A stretch of 64,000 nt of DNA from Diphasiastrum complanatum. Lineage: Eukaryota; Streptophyta; Lycopodiopsida; Lycopodiales; Lycopodiaceae. Positions 30,228-42,601 of the stretch are shown here, one piece after another (position 1 is the first letter of the stretch; every line of letters starts with the position of its first letter). The position numbers were made by a program, and so were the translations under genes. Under the pieces are notes generated by a model. The model had not been told where the DNA came from. It saw only the letters and a list, made by a program, of their open reading frames with translations, and ran no database searches. The stretch is from positions 2,558,659 to 2,622,658 of the forward strand of contig CM055110.1 in assembly GCA_029204225.1 (NCBI GenBank). Reading direction: 5' to 3'.

Positions 30228-31487
30228 CAAAAATTAAGCCCACAGTTGCCTCCTTGAAATCATAACTTAGACAGCCAATCTATTTGAAGGACATCTACAA
30301 CGGACTTCCGGCTGATCTCTAGCAAAGGGTAACCAATCTCATCAAAATTTCAAGTTCAGATGTTAAGTTTAGATAAATTGAAGTTATTGAAGACTTGGCC
30401 ATCTTCAAGAACTTCCACAAACTTGCATTTAGAACAAGTCTGCATATTTACATTAGTTTTTAAACAGACTGCAAAAATACATTAAGTGTCGCACAGTTCA
30501 CATTTTTTGCACTTTCTCGAAAAGTGCGAGAGAGTTAAATTGTGAAAGACATCTTCGCCTTTTTGAGAGCACCTTCAACTTTTTAGGGGCACCTTAAACT
30601 TGTTTAAAGGCACCTTCAGCTTTTATTGCAAAATCCCGAAAAGAGAGAAAATGTCGAAGGTCGTCTACTTTGAACGAGGGACGTTCCCAGCCACTTCCCA
30701 AATTTGCAAAGTGAAAGAAAGCCACTTCTCCTAAAATGCGAAGTGAGAGAACCCCTCGTCCACGTCAACATTCCCTACGGGTTGATAGTATACATTATGT
30801 ATAGTTGTCACAGAAGCGATATACTTTCAACTACAATGGCTTACCTAATTAGGTGACAATCATGTATTGTAGTTAATACATGGATGCAATCTATGAATAG
30901 ATCATCCCAACACAGATTACATGAGACGCTCCGTTCACAAGACGTATTATTTGAGCCCCCCAATTATGTCGTCATTCTGTTTTTGTAACTGCCATTGTTG
31001 TGCTTCAGTGTAATATAGCAGCAATACATTTTTATTTGTGTATAATGTAGATGAATGTTTATTGTGATTTGAATGCACTCTCTCGCTGTTTGATCACGCT
31101 TGTTTAATCACTCTGGTCAGAACACGGACGTCTACAACTCCTCAGCTTCTGATCAGACGATGGTTGTCTTTAACGCCTGAGGAACTCGCCATATCATTCT
31201 ACTCTTTCATCTATTTCAAAACCAAACTTCTCATTGAATCCTTTTTCAGTAATACCACACACTCCATTTCTAATCTCTTCGGTGGACTGTACACTCATTC
31301 TTGTGAGTATGAATTAATTTTCAAGATCCTGTTGGGCAAATAGAACATTTTAAGCTGTGATTATACTTAGCATAGGCTCTCTATCAAATTGTTTTTGCAT
31401 TTAGTAGCTGCTTATAATGGGAGAGTTGTTCCGCAATATTCCAGCTCTCTTCTCGGTTCATGTTCTTCTATCTCCCTTGTCCTTTTA
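30228..31487 (+). repeat. 5' LTR of copia element B
   Basis: It aligns along its whole length with 35628-36849. In about the first 150 aligned bases I count roughly 13 differences, so the element is not recent. It contains the hairpin GCACTTT/AAAGTGC (30509-30527) and a threefold GGCACCTT unit near 30570-30615. The left end has lost the TG (reads TTTCAAAAATT against TTTTGGAAATT). Confidence 0.88.
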
Positions 31488-31490
31488 GAT

Positions 31491-31502
31491 TGGTATCAGA
31501 TC
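31491..31502 (+). other. Primer-binding site of copia element B
   Basis: TGGTATCAGATC, one base different from the initiator methionine tRNA primer site TGGTATCAGAGC, three bases after the LTR end. Confidence 0.85.
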
Positions 31503-31555
31503 ATAGCTCAAATAAACCGAGAGATTACGTTTGTTCCATTTATATTACTACTATC

Positions 31556-34500
31556 ATGCCTCATCTTGGTAGCTCTTCGTCGTCATCCAACGAGGCTAGA
31601 ATCATTGACAAGTTCAATGGTTCTAACTTCTACATCTAGAAGTTAAAACTCTGGATGATGTTGATATATAGAGATCTTTGGGATGTAGTAGAAGGTGCTG
31701 ACCTGAAACCAGAAGGTGGTGATCAAGCAAAGGCATAGAAGATCAAAGATCAGAAGGCCTTAGCATGTATCACACTCAATCTGGCCGACTCCCAAATATC
31801 CCATGTTACCACATGCAAAACCTCTAAGGATGCATTAAAATTTGTTATCAAATCTCTATGAGACTCATGATGTAACCACTAGATTACATCTTAGAAGGAA
31901 GTTCTTTACTCTTAGCATGTCTGATTCTACTTCCATCACTTCTCACATCAACAGCTTCAAATCTTTATTGGATCAGTTATCAGTTGTAGGATGTAATATT
32001 CAAGATAATGATGCTGTTATGACCATGCTTTCTTCTCTTCCAAAGTCATATGAACACTTTGTGGTGATGATCTCCACACAACCCGACCTCACTCTTCAAA
32101 AGGTGATTGGTCACCTACTTCAAGAAGAAATGCGGAGAAAGACCAGCAGCCTGTCCATCAAAGACAAATCCATGGCTGTATACACCAAGAAGAAATACTA
32201 TTCCAAGGAAATAAATCAAGTGCAACAGCAACAGCAAAAGCCTCACACTCAAGGTGAGAATGGTGGGTCATGCAAGAAGCTTTTCTGCAGATATTGCAAG
32301 AGAGCCAATCAGGACATCAAGGAGTGTCATATCCAGATCTACAATGAGACAAAGAAGCAACAACAACAACATCAGTCAGACTTCTCCAATGCGACGAAAT
32401 TCAAGGAGCAAGATACACACTTGTTAATGGCTTACAGCAACATCAACAAAGACTGTGATAGCTGGTACCTGGACAGCGGCGCTACCCAACACATGACCTC
32501 TAGCAAGAAATGGTTTATCGAGTATGCAGCTTACAACAAAGATCAATTCATCTACCTCGGAGATTCAAGTGTGAAAAATGCTATTTTTTTCACATCAAGC
32601 ACCATACACGTGGAAGGCAAAGGAACAATGAAGATCACCTTCAACAATGATCTATCTATTTTTGTTCCTAACGTTCTTCATGTTTCTCAATTATCAAAGA
32701 ACCTGTTATCAGTCTCTAAGATAACTGATCCGGGCTACACTATTACTTTCTCATCTTAGCAGTGTACAATACTTGAGGAAGATACTACTCTGACTACATG
32801 CACTAGAGTCAAAAATCTTTACATACTCTCTAATTCAGTTGCATTAGCTAGTATCTCTAATAAAAATGTAAACGACAGTGTTGTTCTGTGGCATAGTCGA
32901 TTTGGACACGTGAATACAAGATCACTTTCTTATATGCTTTGAAATAATTTAGTTGATGGACTGAATTTTCTTTCTTCATTAGATAGGAAATCTTTCTTTT
33001 GTGAATCATGCATCTATGGGAAGCACTCTAGAAACAAGTTTCCAAAATCACAATGCAACAAAACAAAGCATGTATTGGATCTTGTACATAGCGATCTTTG
33101 TGGTCCAATGCCAACTCTGTCCTTAGGAGAGGCAATCTAGTTTATCACTTTCATAGATGGTCTACAGTCATGTTCATTAAGCACAAATCTAAAACCTTTG
33201 AATGCTTCAAGAGATTCAAGGCCATGTCTAAGACACAAATGTCTGCAAAAGTGAAGGCACTCCAAACTAACGGTGATGGCGAATACATCTCTAACGAGAT
33301 ATCCGACTACATGGCTGAACATGGTATTAGAAGACAGTTCACCACTTCCTATTCACCTCAACAGAACGGGATTGCAAAAAGGAAGAATCGAACTCTTCTC
33401 AACTCAGCCAGATCCATGCTACATCAAGCACACCTACCTGCGAAGTTCTGGGCAGAAGCTACTGCCACAGCCTGTTACGTGCAGAGCAGATCCAGCACCA
33501 AAGCCGTCAACAACAAAACTCCTTATGAAGTTTGGCATGGGCACAAGCCTAGTGTCAGCCATTTAAAAAAATTTGGTTGTATATGTTTTGTTCACATTCC
33601 TAAACAGCTTAGGAAGAAGATGGATCATAGAACAAATAAATGTATTTTCATTGGCTCTTCTGATGAACATATAGGTTATAAAGTTTATGATCCATTCATC
33701 AATGTAGTATTTGCCTCTAGGGACGTAATATTTCAAGAACATACATACTATGATTTTAAACAACCATCAATAAACGATGCTATGTCATTTCATCCTATTT
33801 TATGTAGCATGGATTCTTCCAACGTTGATGTTCCTTCTACAGTTCTGCAGCTACAGCTACAAGAGTCGAGTAGCCGACGGTACCTGTCATCAGACTAGAC
33901 CAAACTAGCTCGAACAGATCTGGAGAGATTCAAGAAGAAGCATCATCGCATCCTGGTCAACCAAACGTCCACGGATCCTCACGGACTCGGGCAGTTCTTG
34001 AGAGCTATATATTTCAATCATTCTGGACTTCATCTAAAGAACCAGAGAGCCAACCCAAGCAATTAACTCCAAGGATGTTGTGAAGTGGCAAGAATCCATG
34101 GAAAGCGAGTACAACTCACTTTTGACGAATCAGACCTAGACACTGGTCGATTTCCCCACTCACAAGAGAGTTATCGATAGCAACTGGATCTTCAAGGAGA
34201 AGATCAACTCTGATGGTTCCATTGCCAAATGGAAAGCCCGGCTGGTGGCTAAAAGATTCACTCAAGTCCAAGGAGTAGATTATCAAGAAATTTTTAGTCC
34301 TGTCATCAAGATGCAATCAATCAGCACTCTGATTGCGTTAGCAGCCACGGAAGACCTCGAAATGCACCAAATGGATGTCAAGACAGCATTTCTCAATGGA
34401 AATGTCAAAGAGGAACTGTACAGCCTTCCAACCGGAAGGATTCAAAGTCAAAGGCCAAGAGCACAAAGTGTGCAAGCTGCACAAAGCAATCTACGATCTG

Positions 34501-35610
34501 AAACAGGCCACAAGAGCATGGTTTGATAGAATCAACTCTTATCTCATTCCATTGGAATTTGCAAACAATTCAGCTGAATATAATGTTTACTCAAAGCATA
34601 TAGGCACCAATTCAGGTCACATAGCTCTTTACGTAGATGATGCATTTATTCTGTCTAACGACACTTCTCTAATGCACACTACTAAGAGTGATCTGTCAAA
34701 GGAATTTGACATGACTGATTTAGGAGCTGTTAATTCTTTGCTAGGAATTCACATTACTTATAAATAGGCTTCAGAAATAGATCTATCTTAGCCAGCAGGC
34801 ATATCTAAAAGGCATTTTAGAAAAAATTCATATGTTTGATTGCAGACCCATGGATCCAAGTATAGTATCAACTGCACCTGCCTGTGCTGATTCTGATAGT
34901 GAAGTACTCAACATAGCAAAGTACCCTTATCATTCACTAGTAGGATCTTTAATGTATGCAATGTTGTGTACTAGACCAAATTTAGCATAGACTGTTAGCA
35001 CGTTAAGTCAATTCATGTCTAATCCTAGGATCTCTCATTGGAAAGCGTTAAAGAGAGTAATGAGATATATTCAGGGAAGTTTAGATCACATCTTATGTTA
35101 TGATGGAAATGCTATCAACCCACTCATTCTACGAGGCTATTCCGACTCAAATTGGGGAGGAACAGTCGCTACCATAAAATCTACCTCCGGGTTTTGTTTC
35201 TATCTGGCAGGGGGACCGATTTCATGGAACTCAATGAAGCAAAAATCAGTTGCGCTTTCTTTGATAGAGGCAGAGTACATCACAGCATGCCAAGCTTCAA
35301 TAGAAGTTGTATGGATCAGGTTATTACTTCACGGCTTACATCACACTCAGTTCAATGCTACCACCATTCTGTGTGACAACTTGAGCTGTATTTCATTGTC
35401 ACTGAATTCCAGATTTCATGGCAAATCCAAGCACATAGAAATACATTATTATTTCATTCAAGAGAAAGTTTTCTCAGGGTAAGTGATCATTCAATATCGC
35501 TCCACAACATAAATGGCCGCGAACATCTTCACCAAAGCGCTTCCCAGGATCAAGCACCAAAAGTTCTTCAACGTGCTGAACCTGACGAAGATCCCAAGGC
35601 ACCAACCGTG
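31556..35610 (+). mobile_element. Ty1/copia element B Gag-Pol, full length but broken
   Basis: Gag starts at 31556 and soon meets a stop where NGSNFYI is followed by TAG instead of a Trp codon. All domains can be followed: Gag UBN2; a damaged zinc knuckle CRYCKRANQDIKEC whose His is lost; protease WYLDSGATQHM; LWHSRFGHVN; integrase with HSDLCGPMPT and FITFIDG; reverse transcriptase with KARLVA-like start, FLNG, YVDDAF near 34637; and RNase H with YSDSNWGG, SWNSMKQKSVALS and EAEYITACQA. It ends with the usual copia tail (NIFTKALPR) and a stop at 35610. There are at least eight stops or frameshifts, so it cannot be autonomous. Confidence 0.94.
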
Positions 35611-35614
35611 ACCT

Positions 35615-35623
35615 TAAGGGGGA
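35615..35623 (+). other. Polypurine tract of copia element B
   Basis: AAGGGGGAC stands between the pol stop and the second LTR, the usual place for plus-strand priming. Confidence 0.8.
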
Positions 35624-35627
35624 CTTT

Positions 35628-36849
35628 TGGAAATTAAGCCCATAGGTGCCTCCTCGGAATCATAACTTAGACAGCCAATTTATTTGAAGGACGTCTACAA
35701 CAGACTTCCGGCTGATCTCCAGCAAAGGGTAGCCAATCCCATCATAATTTCAAGTTCAGATGTTAAGTTTAATAACTTGAAGTCATTGACTTCTACAAAC
35801 TTGCATTTTAAACAAGTCTGCAGATTTACATTGCTTTTTAAACAGTGTGTAGAAATACATTAAGTGTTGCATAGTTTGCATTTTTTGCACTTTCCCGAAA
35901 AGTGCGAGAGAGTTAAACTGTTAAAAACATCTTCGTCTTTTTGGGGGCACCTTCAACTTTCTAAGGGCACCTTCGGCTTTTTTTGTGAAATCCCAAAAAG
36001 AGAGAAAATGCCGAAGGTCGTCTACTTTGAACGAGGAACGTTCCCAGCCACTTCCCAAATTTGCGAAGTGAGAGAAAGCCACTTCTCCTAAAATGCAAAG
36101 TGAGAGAACACAGACGCCCTCGTCCATGTCAACATTCCCTACAGGTTGACAGTATACATTATGTACAGTTGTCACAAAAGCCATATACTTCCAAGTACAA
36201 TAGCTTACCTAATTAGGTGACAATCATTTATTGTAGTTTATACATGGATGCAATCTATAAATAGATCATTCCATCATAGATTACATGAGACACTCCATCC
36301 ATAAGACGTATTATTTGAGCCTCCCAGTTATGCCATCATCTATTTTTGTAACTGCCATTGTTGTGCTTCAGTGTAATATAGCAGCAATACGCTTTTATCT
36401 ATGTATAACGTAGATGAATGCTTATTGTAATTTGAATGCACTCTATCGTTGTTTGATCACGCTTGTTTACTCACTCTGATTAGAACATGGATGTCTACGA
36501 CTCCTCAGCTTCTGATCAGACGATGGTTGTCTTCAATGCATGAGGAACTCACAATATCATTCTGCTCTTTCATCTATTTCAGAACCAAACTTCTCATTGA
36601 ATCCTTTTTCAGTAATACCACACACACCATTTCTAATCTCTTCGGAGGACTGTACTCTTGTTCTTGTGAGTATGACTTAATTTTTAAGATCTTGTTGGGC
36701 AAATAGAACACTTAAGCTGTGATTATACTTAGCATAAGCTCTCTATCAGATTTTTTTTGCATCTAGCAGCTGATTGTAACGGGAGAGCTGTTCCACAATA
36801 TTCCAGCTCCCTTCTCCATTCGCGTTCTTCTATTTCTCTTGCCCCATCA
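35628..36849 (+). repeat. Second LTR of copia element B
   Basis: It starts TGGAAATTAAGCC and ends CCATCA. It matches the 5' LTR at 30228-31487, including the hairpin GCACTTT/AAAGTGC (35887-35905, loop differing by one base). Unusually, the similarity goes on past its end into a primer-binding site. Confidence 0.9.
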
Positions 36850-36852
36850 GAT

Positions 36853-36864
36853 TGGTATCAGAGC
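36853..36864 (+). other. Extra primer-binding site after the second LTR
   Basis: TGGTATCAGAGC, a perfect initiator methionine tRNA site, plus the following CATAGCTCAAAT, also present after the first LTR. A normal 3' LTR is not followed by a PBS. See findings. Confidence 0.8.
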
Positions 36865-36872
36865 ATAGCTCA

Positions 36873-39330
36873 AATTCTGAACTTGGTGTTGATAAGCACT
36901 ATCGTCACACAAGTCAGTGGCATATGCTAAAGTGACGCATAGAGAAGGAATTAAAAACTCTACTGGCATAACAGCCTCTTGGCCATATACCAGCTCAAAT
37001 GGTGTTTTCCAACCCGTGGCTCGCTTTGGCGTTGTTCGATATGCCCAAAGAGCATAAAATAATTTCGTTTCCTAGTCCGATCGACCTGTTTCTACTATCT
37101 TGGTCAAAACTTTACAAATCATTTTATTTGTAGATTCAGCTAGTCTATTACATCTGGGATAGTACGGGGTGCTCTTTTGGTGTATAACGAAGTAATGAGT
37201 CAGTAGATTACTTCATTAAGGAAGTGAGAACCTTAATCATTAACAAGGTCTATTGGATAGCCAAATCTAGTAATAATGTTTTCATAGAGGAAGCGTGCTA
37301 CAGATTTTACATCTGCTTTGCGCGTTGCTCTTGCCTCTATCCATTTGGTTGCATAATCAGTGGCAATCAAGATTCATCGTGATTGGGTGCCATGTGCTGC
37401 TGGACTAATAGGTCCAACAAAATCGATACCCCATTTGTGAAATGCTTCGCTTTCAAGTATTGGAGTAAGGAGATTGTGGTCGGCTTTCTTGGTATTCTTT
37501 GTGCGTCGACAAACGTCGCAAACTTTTACATAAGCATAAGTGTCTTGGAAAAGGGTTGGCCACCAAAATCCTGCCAAAAGAATTGCCCGAGCAGTAGCAT
37601 CGGAGGAGAAATGTCCACCCCCAATACCCTCATGTGTCAAGGCAATAATTTGTCAGACTTCATACTCATGTGCACAACATCATGTAATACCATCAACACC
37701 TAGCTTATATAATTGTCTCACAATAAGATGATATGGTAAAGATTTCATAATAAGCTTTATTTTTTGCGATTTCGTCAGCTGAACCCCGGTGGCTAGATAT
37801 CTAGCGATATCATCTGCCCATAATGGAATCGCATCTATATAAAATAGACACGCATCTGGTAACTCATCATTTATTGGCTCATCATATGCTTCAGCATTAG
37901 GTAATCATGAAAGACGATCAGCCAAAAAATATTGTGACCCCTTCTGAATAACAACTTGAAAGTTGAATTCTAAAAGAATCAATAGCCATCATGCAATTCG
38001 TCCGGTTTTGCAAGGTTTATTCAATAGGTAAAGAAGAGCATGATGGTCGGTATAGAAAACAAAAAGCTAGCCTAGCAAATAATGTCGAAATTGTTGGACA
38101 ACATAGACCATTGCTAGTGCTTCTCGATCTGGTGTGGAATAGTTAACCTCAGCTGGAACAAGTTGACGGCTTAGGAAATGGATTGGGAAATCCTTTTTGA
38201 ATGCTTCAGGTTGCATTAAAATAGCACTAATAGCATACTTACTAGTGTTTGTATGCACATGGAACTCCTTATTATAATCGGGCACGAGAAGAATGGGTGT
38301 GGTGACTAAAGCTTGTTTGAGGTCTTTGAAGGCTTTAATCCTGTCTTATGTCCACCTTGGATCAGTAGCTATTTGATATACTAATCGTGCTTTATCAACG
38401 TAGTGTATTATAAAAATTCAATAATAACCTATGTGGCCCAGAAAGATGTAAATTTCTTTCAATGCTCTTGGTAGGGGCATTTCTAGAATCACTTTGATCT
38501 TTTTGGGATCAGTGGCTATACCATTTCGAGAAATGATATGGCCCAGCACCACACCATGAGTAACCCAGATTTGGCACTTTTCGGATTCAATGAAATTTCG
38601 AACCATCGACAGCGAATGACTTGTCCAAGGGCATCGATATGTTTATCCTCAGACGAATGTACATCGTCGAGATAAATCTCTAGATCATTGTGTAAAAAAT
38701 ATTTGAAAGCTCGTTGCATCACCCTTTGGAATGTGGATGGGGCATTGCACAGACCTAATGGCATAACTTGATATGTGAATGTGCTAAACTCTATAACAAA
38801 GGCCATTTTGAAGTGGGTTGGATTCAGATGGGCTCCTACGTGTACGATATGGTCTATGTCTTCATCATCATCCTTCAGATTAAGAGGTATTGTCTTTGCA
38901 GGTCCCTCAAAAGAAGTTGATGGTGGTTGAGGCTCCCGTTTTGGCTTTACCATACTGATGATGACATCATCAGTGGTGTAATCCTTAAAGGGCTAGGGAA
39001 CATCATAAAGTGGATCATCAACTATCTCGGGTGGGATCTTAGGAATGTCCTCTATGGATGTGCTTGTAGATGATGAAGCCTGACTAGGATTTTTTTGATT
39101 TTGTATCAAAGGCTTGATCGGCTGTTTCAGCTTTTCACGCATTTGGAATTGCTTATCAGTCAATCGTACGTCAACCTTTGATCTTCATCAATGGTGTTCA
39201 AAACTTCATCATTGTGTACGTCCCATTGATAGACTTTTAGTTTGGGTTGGTATGCACGAGTGTTGACTGGTTGTGGATGTTGCACACAAGCCAATGGTGA
39301 TGGAAGTTTAATCTCTTTCGGTATACGACG
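36873..39330 (-). mobile_element. Ty3/gypsy pol relic
   Basis: On the minus strand the order is reverse transcriptase (FKMAFVIEFSTF, QVMPLGLCNAPSTFQRVMQ, catalytic IYLDDV near 38670), connection (GHIISRNGIATDPKKIK), RNase H (YAISAILMQ, DREALAMVYVVQQFRHYLLG near 38070), zinc-binding integrase start (CDVCRRTK near 37510, HKWGIDFVGPISP) and integrase core to about 36880 ([27 protein letters not shown]). Stops and frameshifts separate the pieces. Its end abuts the PBS of copia element B, so one of the two was cut by the other. Confidence 0.88.
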
Positions 39331-39679
39331 GCAATGTTAGCAATCGATTCAACTGTTTTGTTCAATTTTTTTTTCTTCTCTCGAACTTCTTTAAGTACTT
39401 GCTCCAATTTTATCTGTTATGATACATTTCCAATGTTGTACTATGATAAATTTGTCTTTTTTTGTTATCTAAGAATCATAGATGATTATTTGGTATCTTT
39501 ATATGTTTGCAGGCCTTTATATAAAGACTACTTCCTATTTTTGATACTTCAAATAATAAATTTATCATCTCATTTTGTAGCTTTTCAATTCAAAGACGCA
39601 TATTGCAATCTTCATTTTTAGCATTTAGATTTTAATACGTATCCTAATTGCCATCTTTGTTGTTGCTTAGACTATATTC

Positions 39680-42560
39680 ATGACATCATCAATGAACCAA
39701 AAAAGCTCGTTTGCTAGACAAAGAACATTCAAAAAACAAAGGGACAATTTTATACTCTTCAACAGGACGAGACTAGGAATTTCAGAGATGAATAATCAAT
39801 GGTCGGAAATCAGTATGAATCTAGTGAAAGGTATGAAATGTTGTTCCACTTGTGGCAACTCAACTTTTTCCATGCACCGCATTTCCAAAAAAAGCATATT
39901 AGAGATTGATAATATACCTCCGTATGCGAGCCAATACATTTTTATGGAAATATACATATGGAAATGAATCCAAAAAAGCATGGTATGTCTGTAATTCTTC
40001 TGTCAAAAATAACATAGAATACGCTACATTGTATTTCAATCACCTGAATATATACGAAGCATATTGGGATTAGAGCCTTTTGTAGTGCAAAATCTAGCTT
40101 TTGTTGATGTTTCAATTGAAACAAAAAAGACGTTATAAATCTTTTTCAAAAGGCTGGATCGCAAGAAAATCATTACTTGATAATGCAATTGCATGTGATT
40201 TAAATGTAAAACTAAGAAACAATAACAAAATTTGTTCAAAACATATAGGCCTTGTAAATAATAGTCAACATCATGATGAACCAACTTTAACATTGGAAAC
40301 GAGCCTATTTCCTTTTATATTTCCATTTACTCATGGATTTTATGATGGAAATATAATCTTCCTTGATTATGCTAGCCTACGAGCAAGTTCTTTCTTTTCA
40401 ATTTTTACACTATATACGCCCTACATGATAGTCTTATACCAAATTAGGCTAGCAATTTTAATATCAAATAGCGTTCCATCAATAGTACTACAAAAAGATA
40501 TAATCAGCTATCTCTCAAAGAATAAGAAAGCATCCGAACAACAAATATTCAGTCATGTTTTGAAATATACTCTACCAACTAAAATTCCAAACACACCATC
40601 TTGGCATAGACGCAATTTAAAAGATCTCTTAACAATGGCTGAACACTGGGGACTTTCCCAATTTTTTTAACATTGCGGACGAAAATTCAAAGACAAGATG
40701 GTTTGAAATCACTGGAATTAAGAAGATTGCACAACAAATAAACATGGATTTTGATTGAAGAAATTGTCCGATTGAGTGCACGATGCTATTTGTGGCCCAA
40801 TTGGAAAGATTCATGAAAGACTATTTGCTTTCAAAGCACTTCTTGTTAGGAAGAATCAAACACCATGTCATTTGATATGAGATCCAAAACAGGGGATCAC
40901 TTCATGCGCATATCATGTTTTGGATCGAAGAAGATGTGGAAACGATTTCAAATGAAATCGTTGCATGCGTTCTAATAAAATGGAATGACCAATTGCACAA
41001 ATTTGATGAGGAATCTAATAAACTTACAAAGGATTTCTAACACAAATTGGTCATATTACATTCTAGAATATGCTATGAAGTCTGAACCATCTGGACATTT
41101 GAATCTCGAAATAGAAGATATCTTTGCCAAAAGATACAAAAGATAATTTGGGCTTGGAATCTGAATTTGAAAACATGCAGAATTCATCGCTTACCGACGA
41201 ACAAGAAAAGGTATATAAAATTATTACAAGCTCAAAATCGGGATTGTTTATTCTATTAGGCACTTCAGGAAGTGGAAAAACATTTCTGATACGATATCTC
41301 ACTTACAAATGTATCGAGAAAGGAGAACCAATTTTGTTAGCCGCAACAACATGTGCAGCTGCATCTCGAATAGCAAAACAAGCATTTACAGTGCACAACT
41401 TGTTTGCAATTCGAAGAAATCAACTTTACATAAAAAATCTAATACCAACCGATTTTCGACATAGACTAATATCTGAGGCAAGATTTATTGTGATAGATGA
41501 AATGTCGATGCTAATTGCTCAAATTTTAACATATGTAATTCATCAAATAAATCAAATAAAAAAGAATCCATCTAGCACTGTATTTGATAATTATATCTTA
41601 CTTTTAGTGGGTGATCATGCACAGCTTCCAACCATTTGTAAACACAAATCAGAATCACTTTGATTAATATGTCATCTTTCAAACTCTCCATTCTGGAAAA
41701 TTGCAACACACTTGCAACTATCCTACTCAATTAGGCATGCTGAAGATCCCAAATACCTTCATTTCCTGAACAAAATTAGATTCCAAAAGCCCACGCAACT
41801 GGAAATAGACAAAACATTAGTTGTGTACTTCCTAGGTCCGACATACCTGATGTAGCAAACCATAATACGACCATCATATGTACTCATAGAGAAGATGTGC
41901 TCTATTTCAACAATCTCATCTTAGAAAAACTATTTTCTACCTCTGATATACTACAAATTTTTGTTAAAACAAATGCTACATTAGAAAGTGACCTAACGAC
42001 ATGGATCAATGATCCATTATTCCATCAAATCCCAAAGCTAGCTATAGGAGCAAAGGTGATGGTACTTGCAACTTGGATATTTCAAATGGTATAGTCAATG
42101 GCACCATAGCTCACATAATTGTCTTCAAATATTCCAAGATTCATGAAATTGACAACAATCATCATTCAAACTGAAACCCAAAAAGAAAAAATTCGATATA
42201 ACAAGATCTGCATTTGCAAAAATTCGATTCGATACAAAAATATTTTACAAATTTACATTTCCAATAATGTTAGCATATGCTATCACTGCACACAGGCACA
42301 AGGTGTCACCATTCAAGAAAAAAGCCATCCTAGATATAAGATCAAATTTTGCACCTGGCTTGGTTTATGTCATGTTATCTCGAGTAACAAAATGTGAAAA
42401 CTTGTTGTTAACAACTAAATTGACACCAGAACATTTCCAACCGATATTGATTTCCGTTTGGAACATAAATATCCGAAATATTGTCATATCCTCAGAGATG
42501 TACTATAATCATTTTTATCCACTTAATTTGACTTTATGTATGATTTTACATTTTTTTTTT
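39680..42560 (+). mobile_element. Helitron Rep/helicase relic
   Basis: The 5' part (to about 41030) matches the Helitron-like N-terminal and Rep region: FIFPFTHGFYDG, LKDLLTMAEHWGLSQFF, then after a frameshift in a T-run near 40668 TRWFEI and RGSLHAHIMFWI, which contains the His-x-His metal-binding pair of rolling-circle nucleases. The 3' part is a Pif1-like superfamily 1B helicase: Walker A GTSGSGKT near 41263, Walker B FIVIDEMSM near 41488, LLLVGDHAQLP near 41601, then after frame breaks KVMVLATWIFQMV near 42052, LAYAITAHRHK near 42268 (the usual VHKSQG is damaged) and FAPGLVYVMLSRVTKCENLL. Helitrons transpose by rolling-circle replication. No intact reading frame remains. The 340 nt before it (39340-39680) show nothing I recognise. 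Confidence 0.82.
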
Positions 42561-42601
42561 TAAATATGTCCTTGTAATATTTGCAGATTTCAGAAAAAGA
42601 A

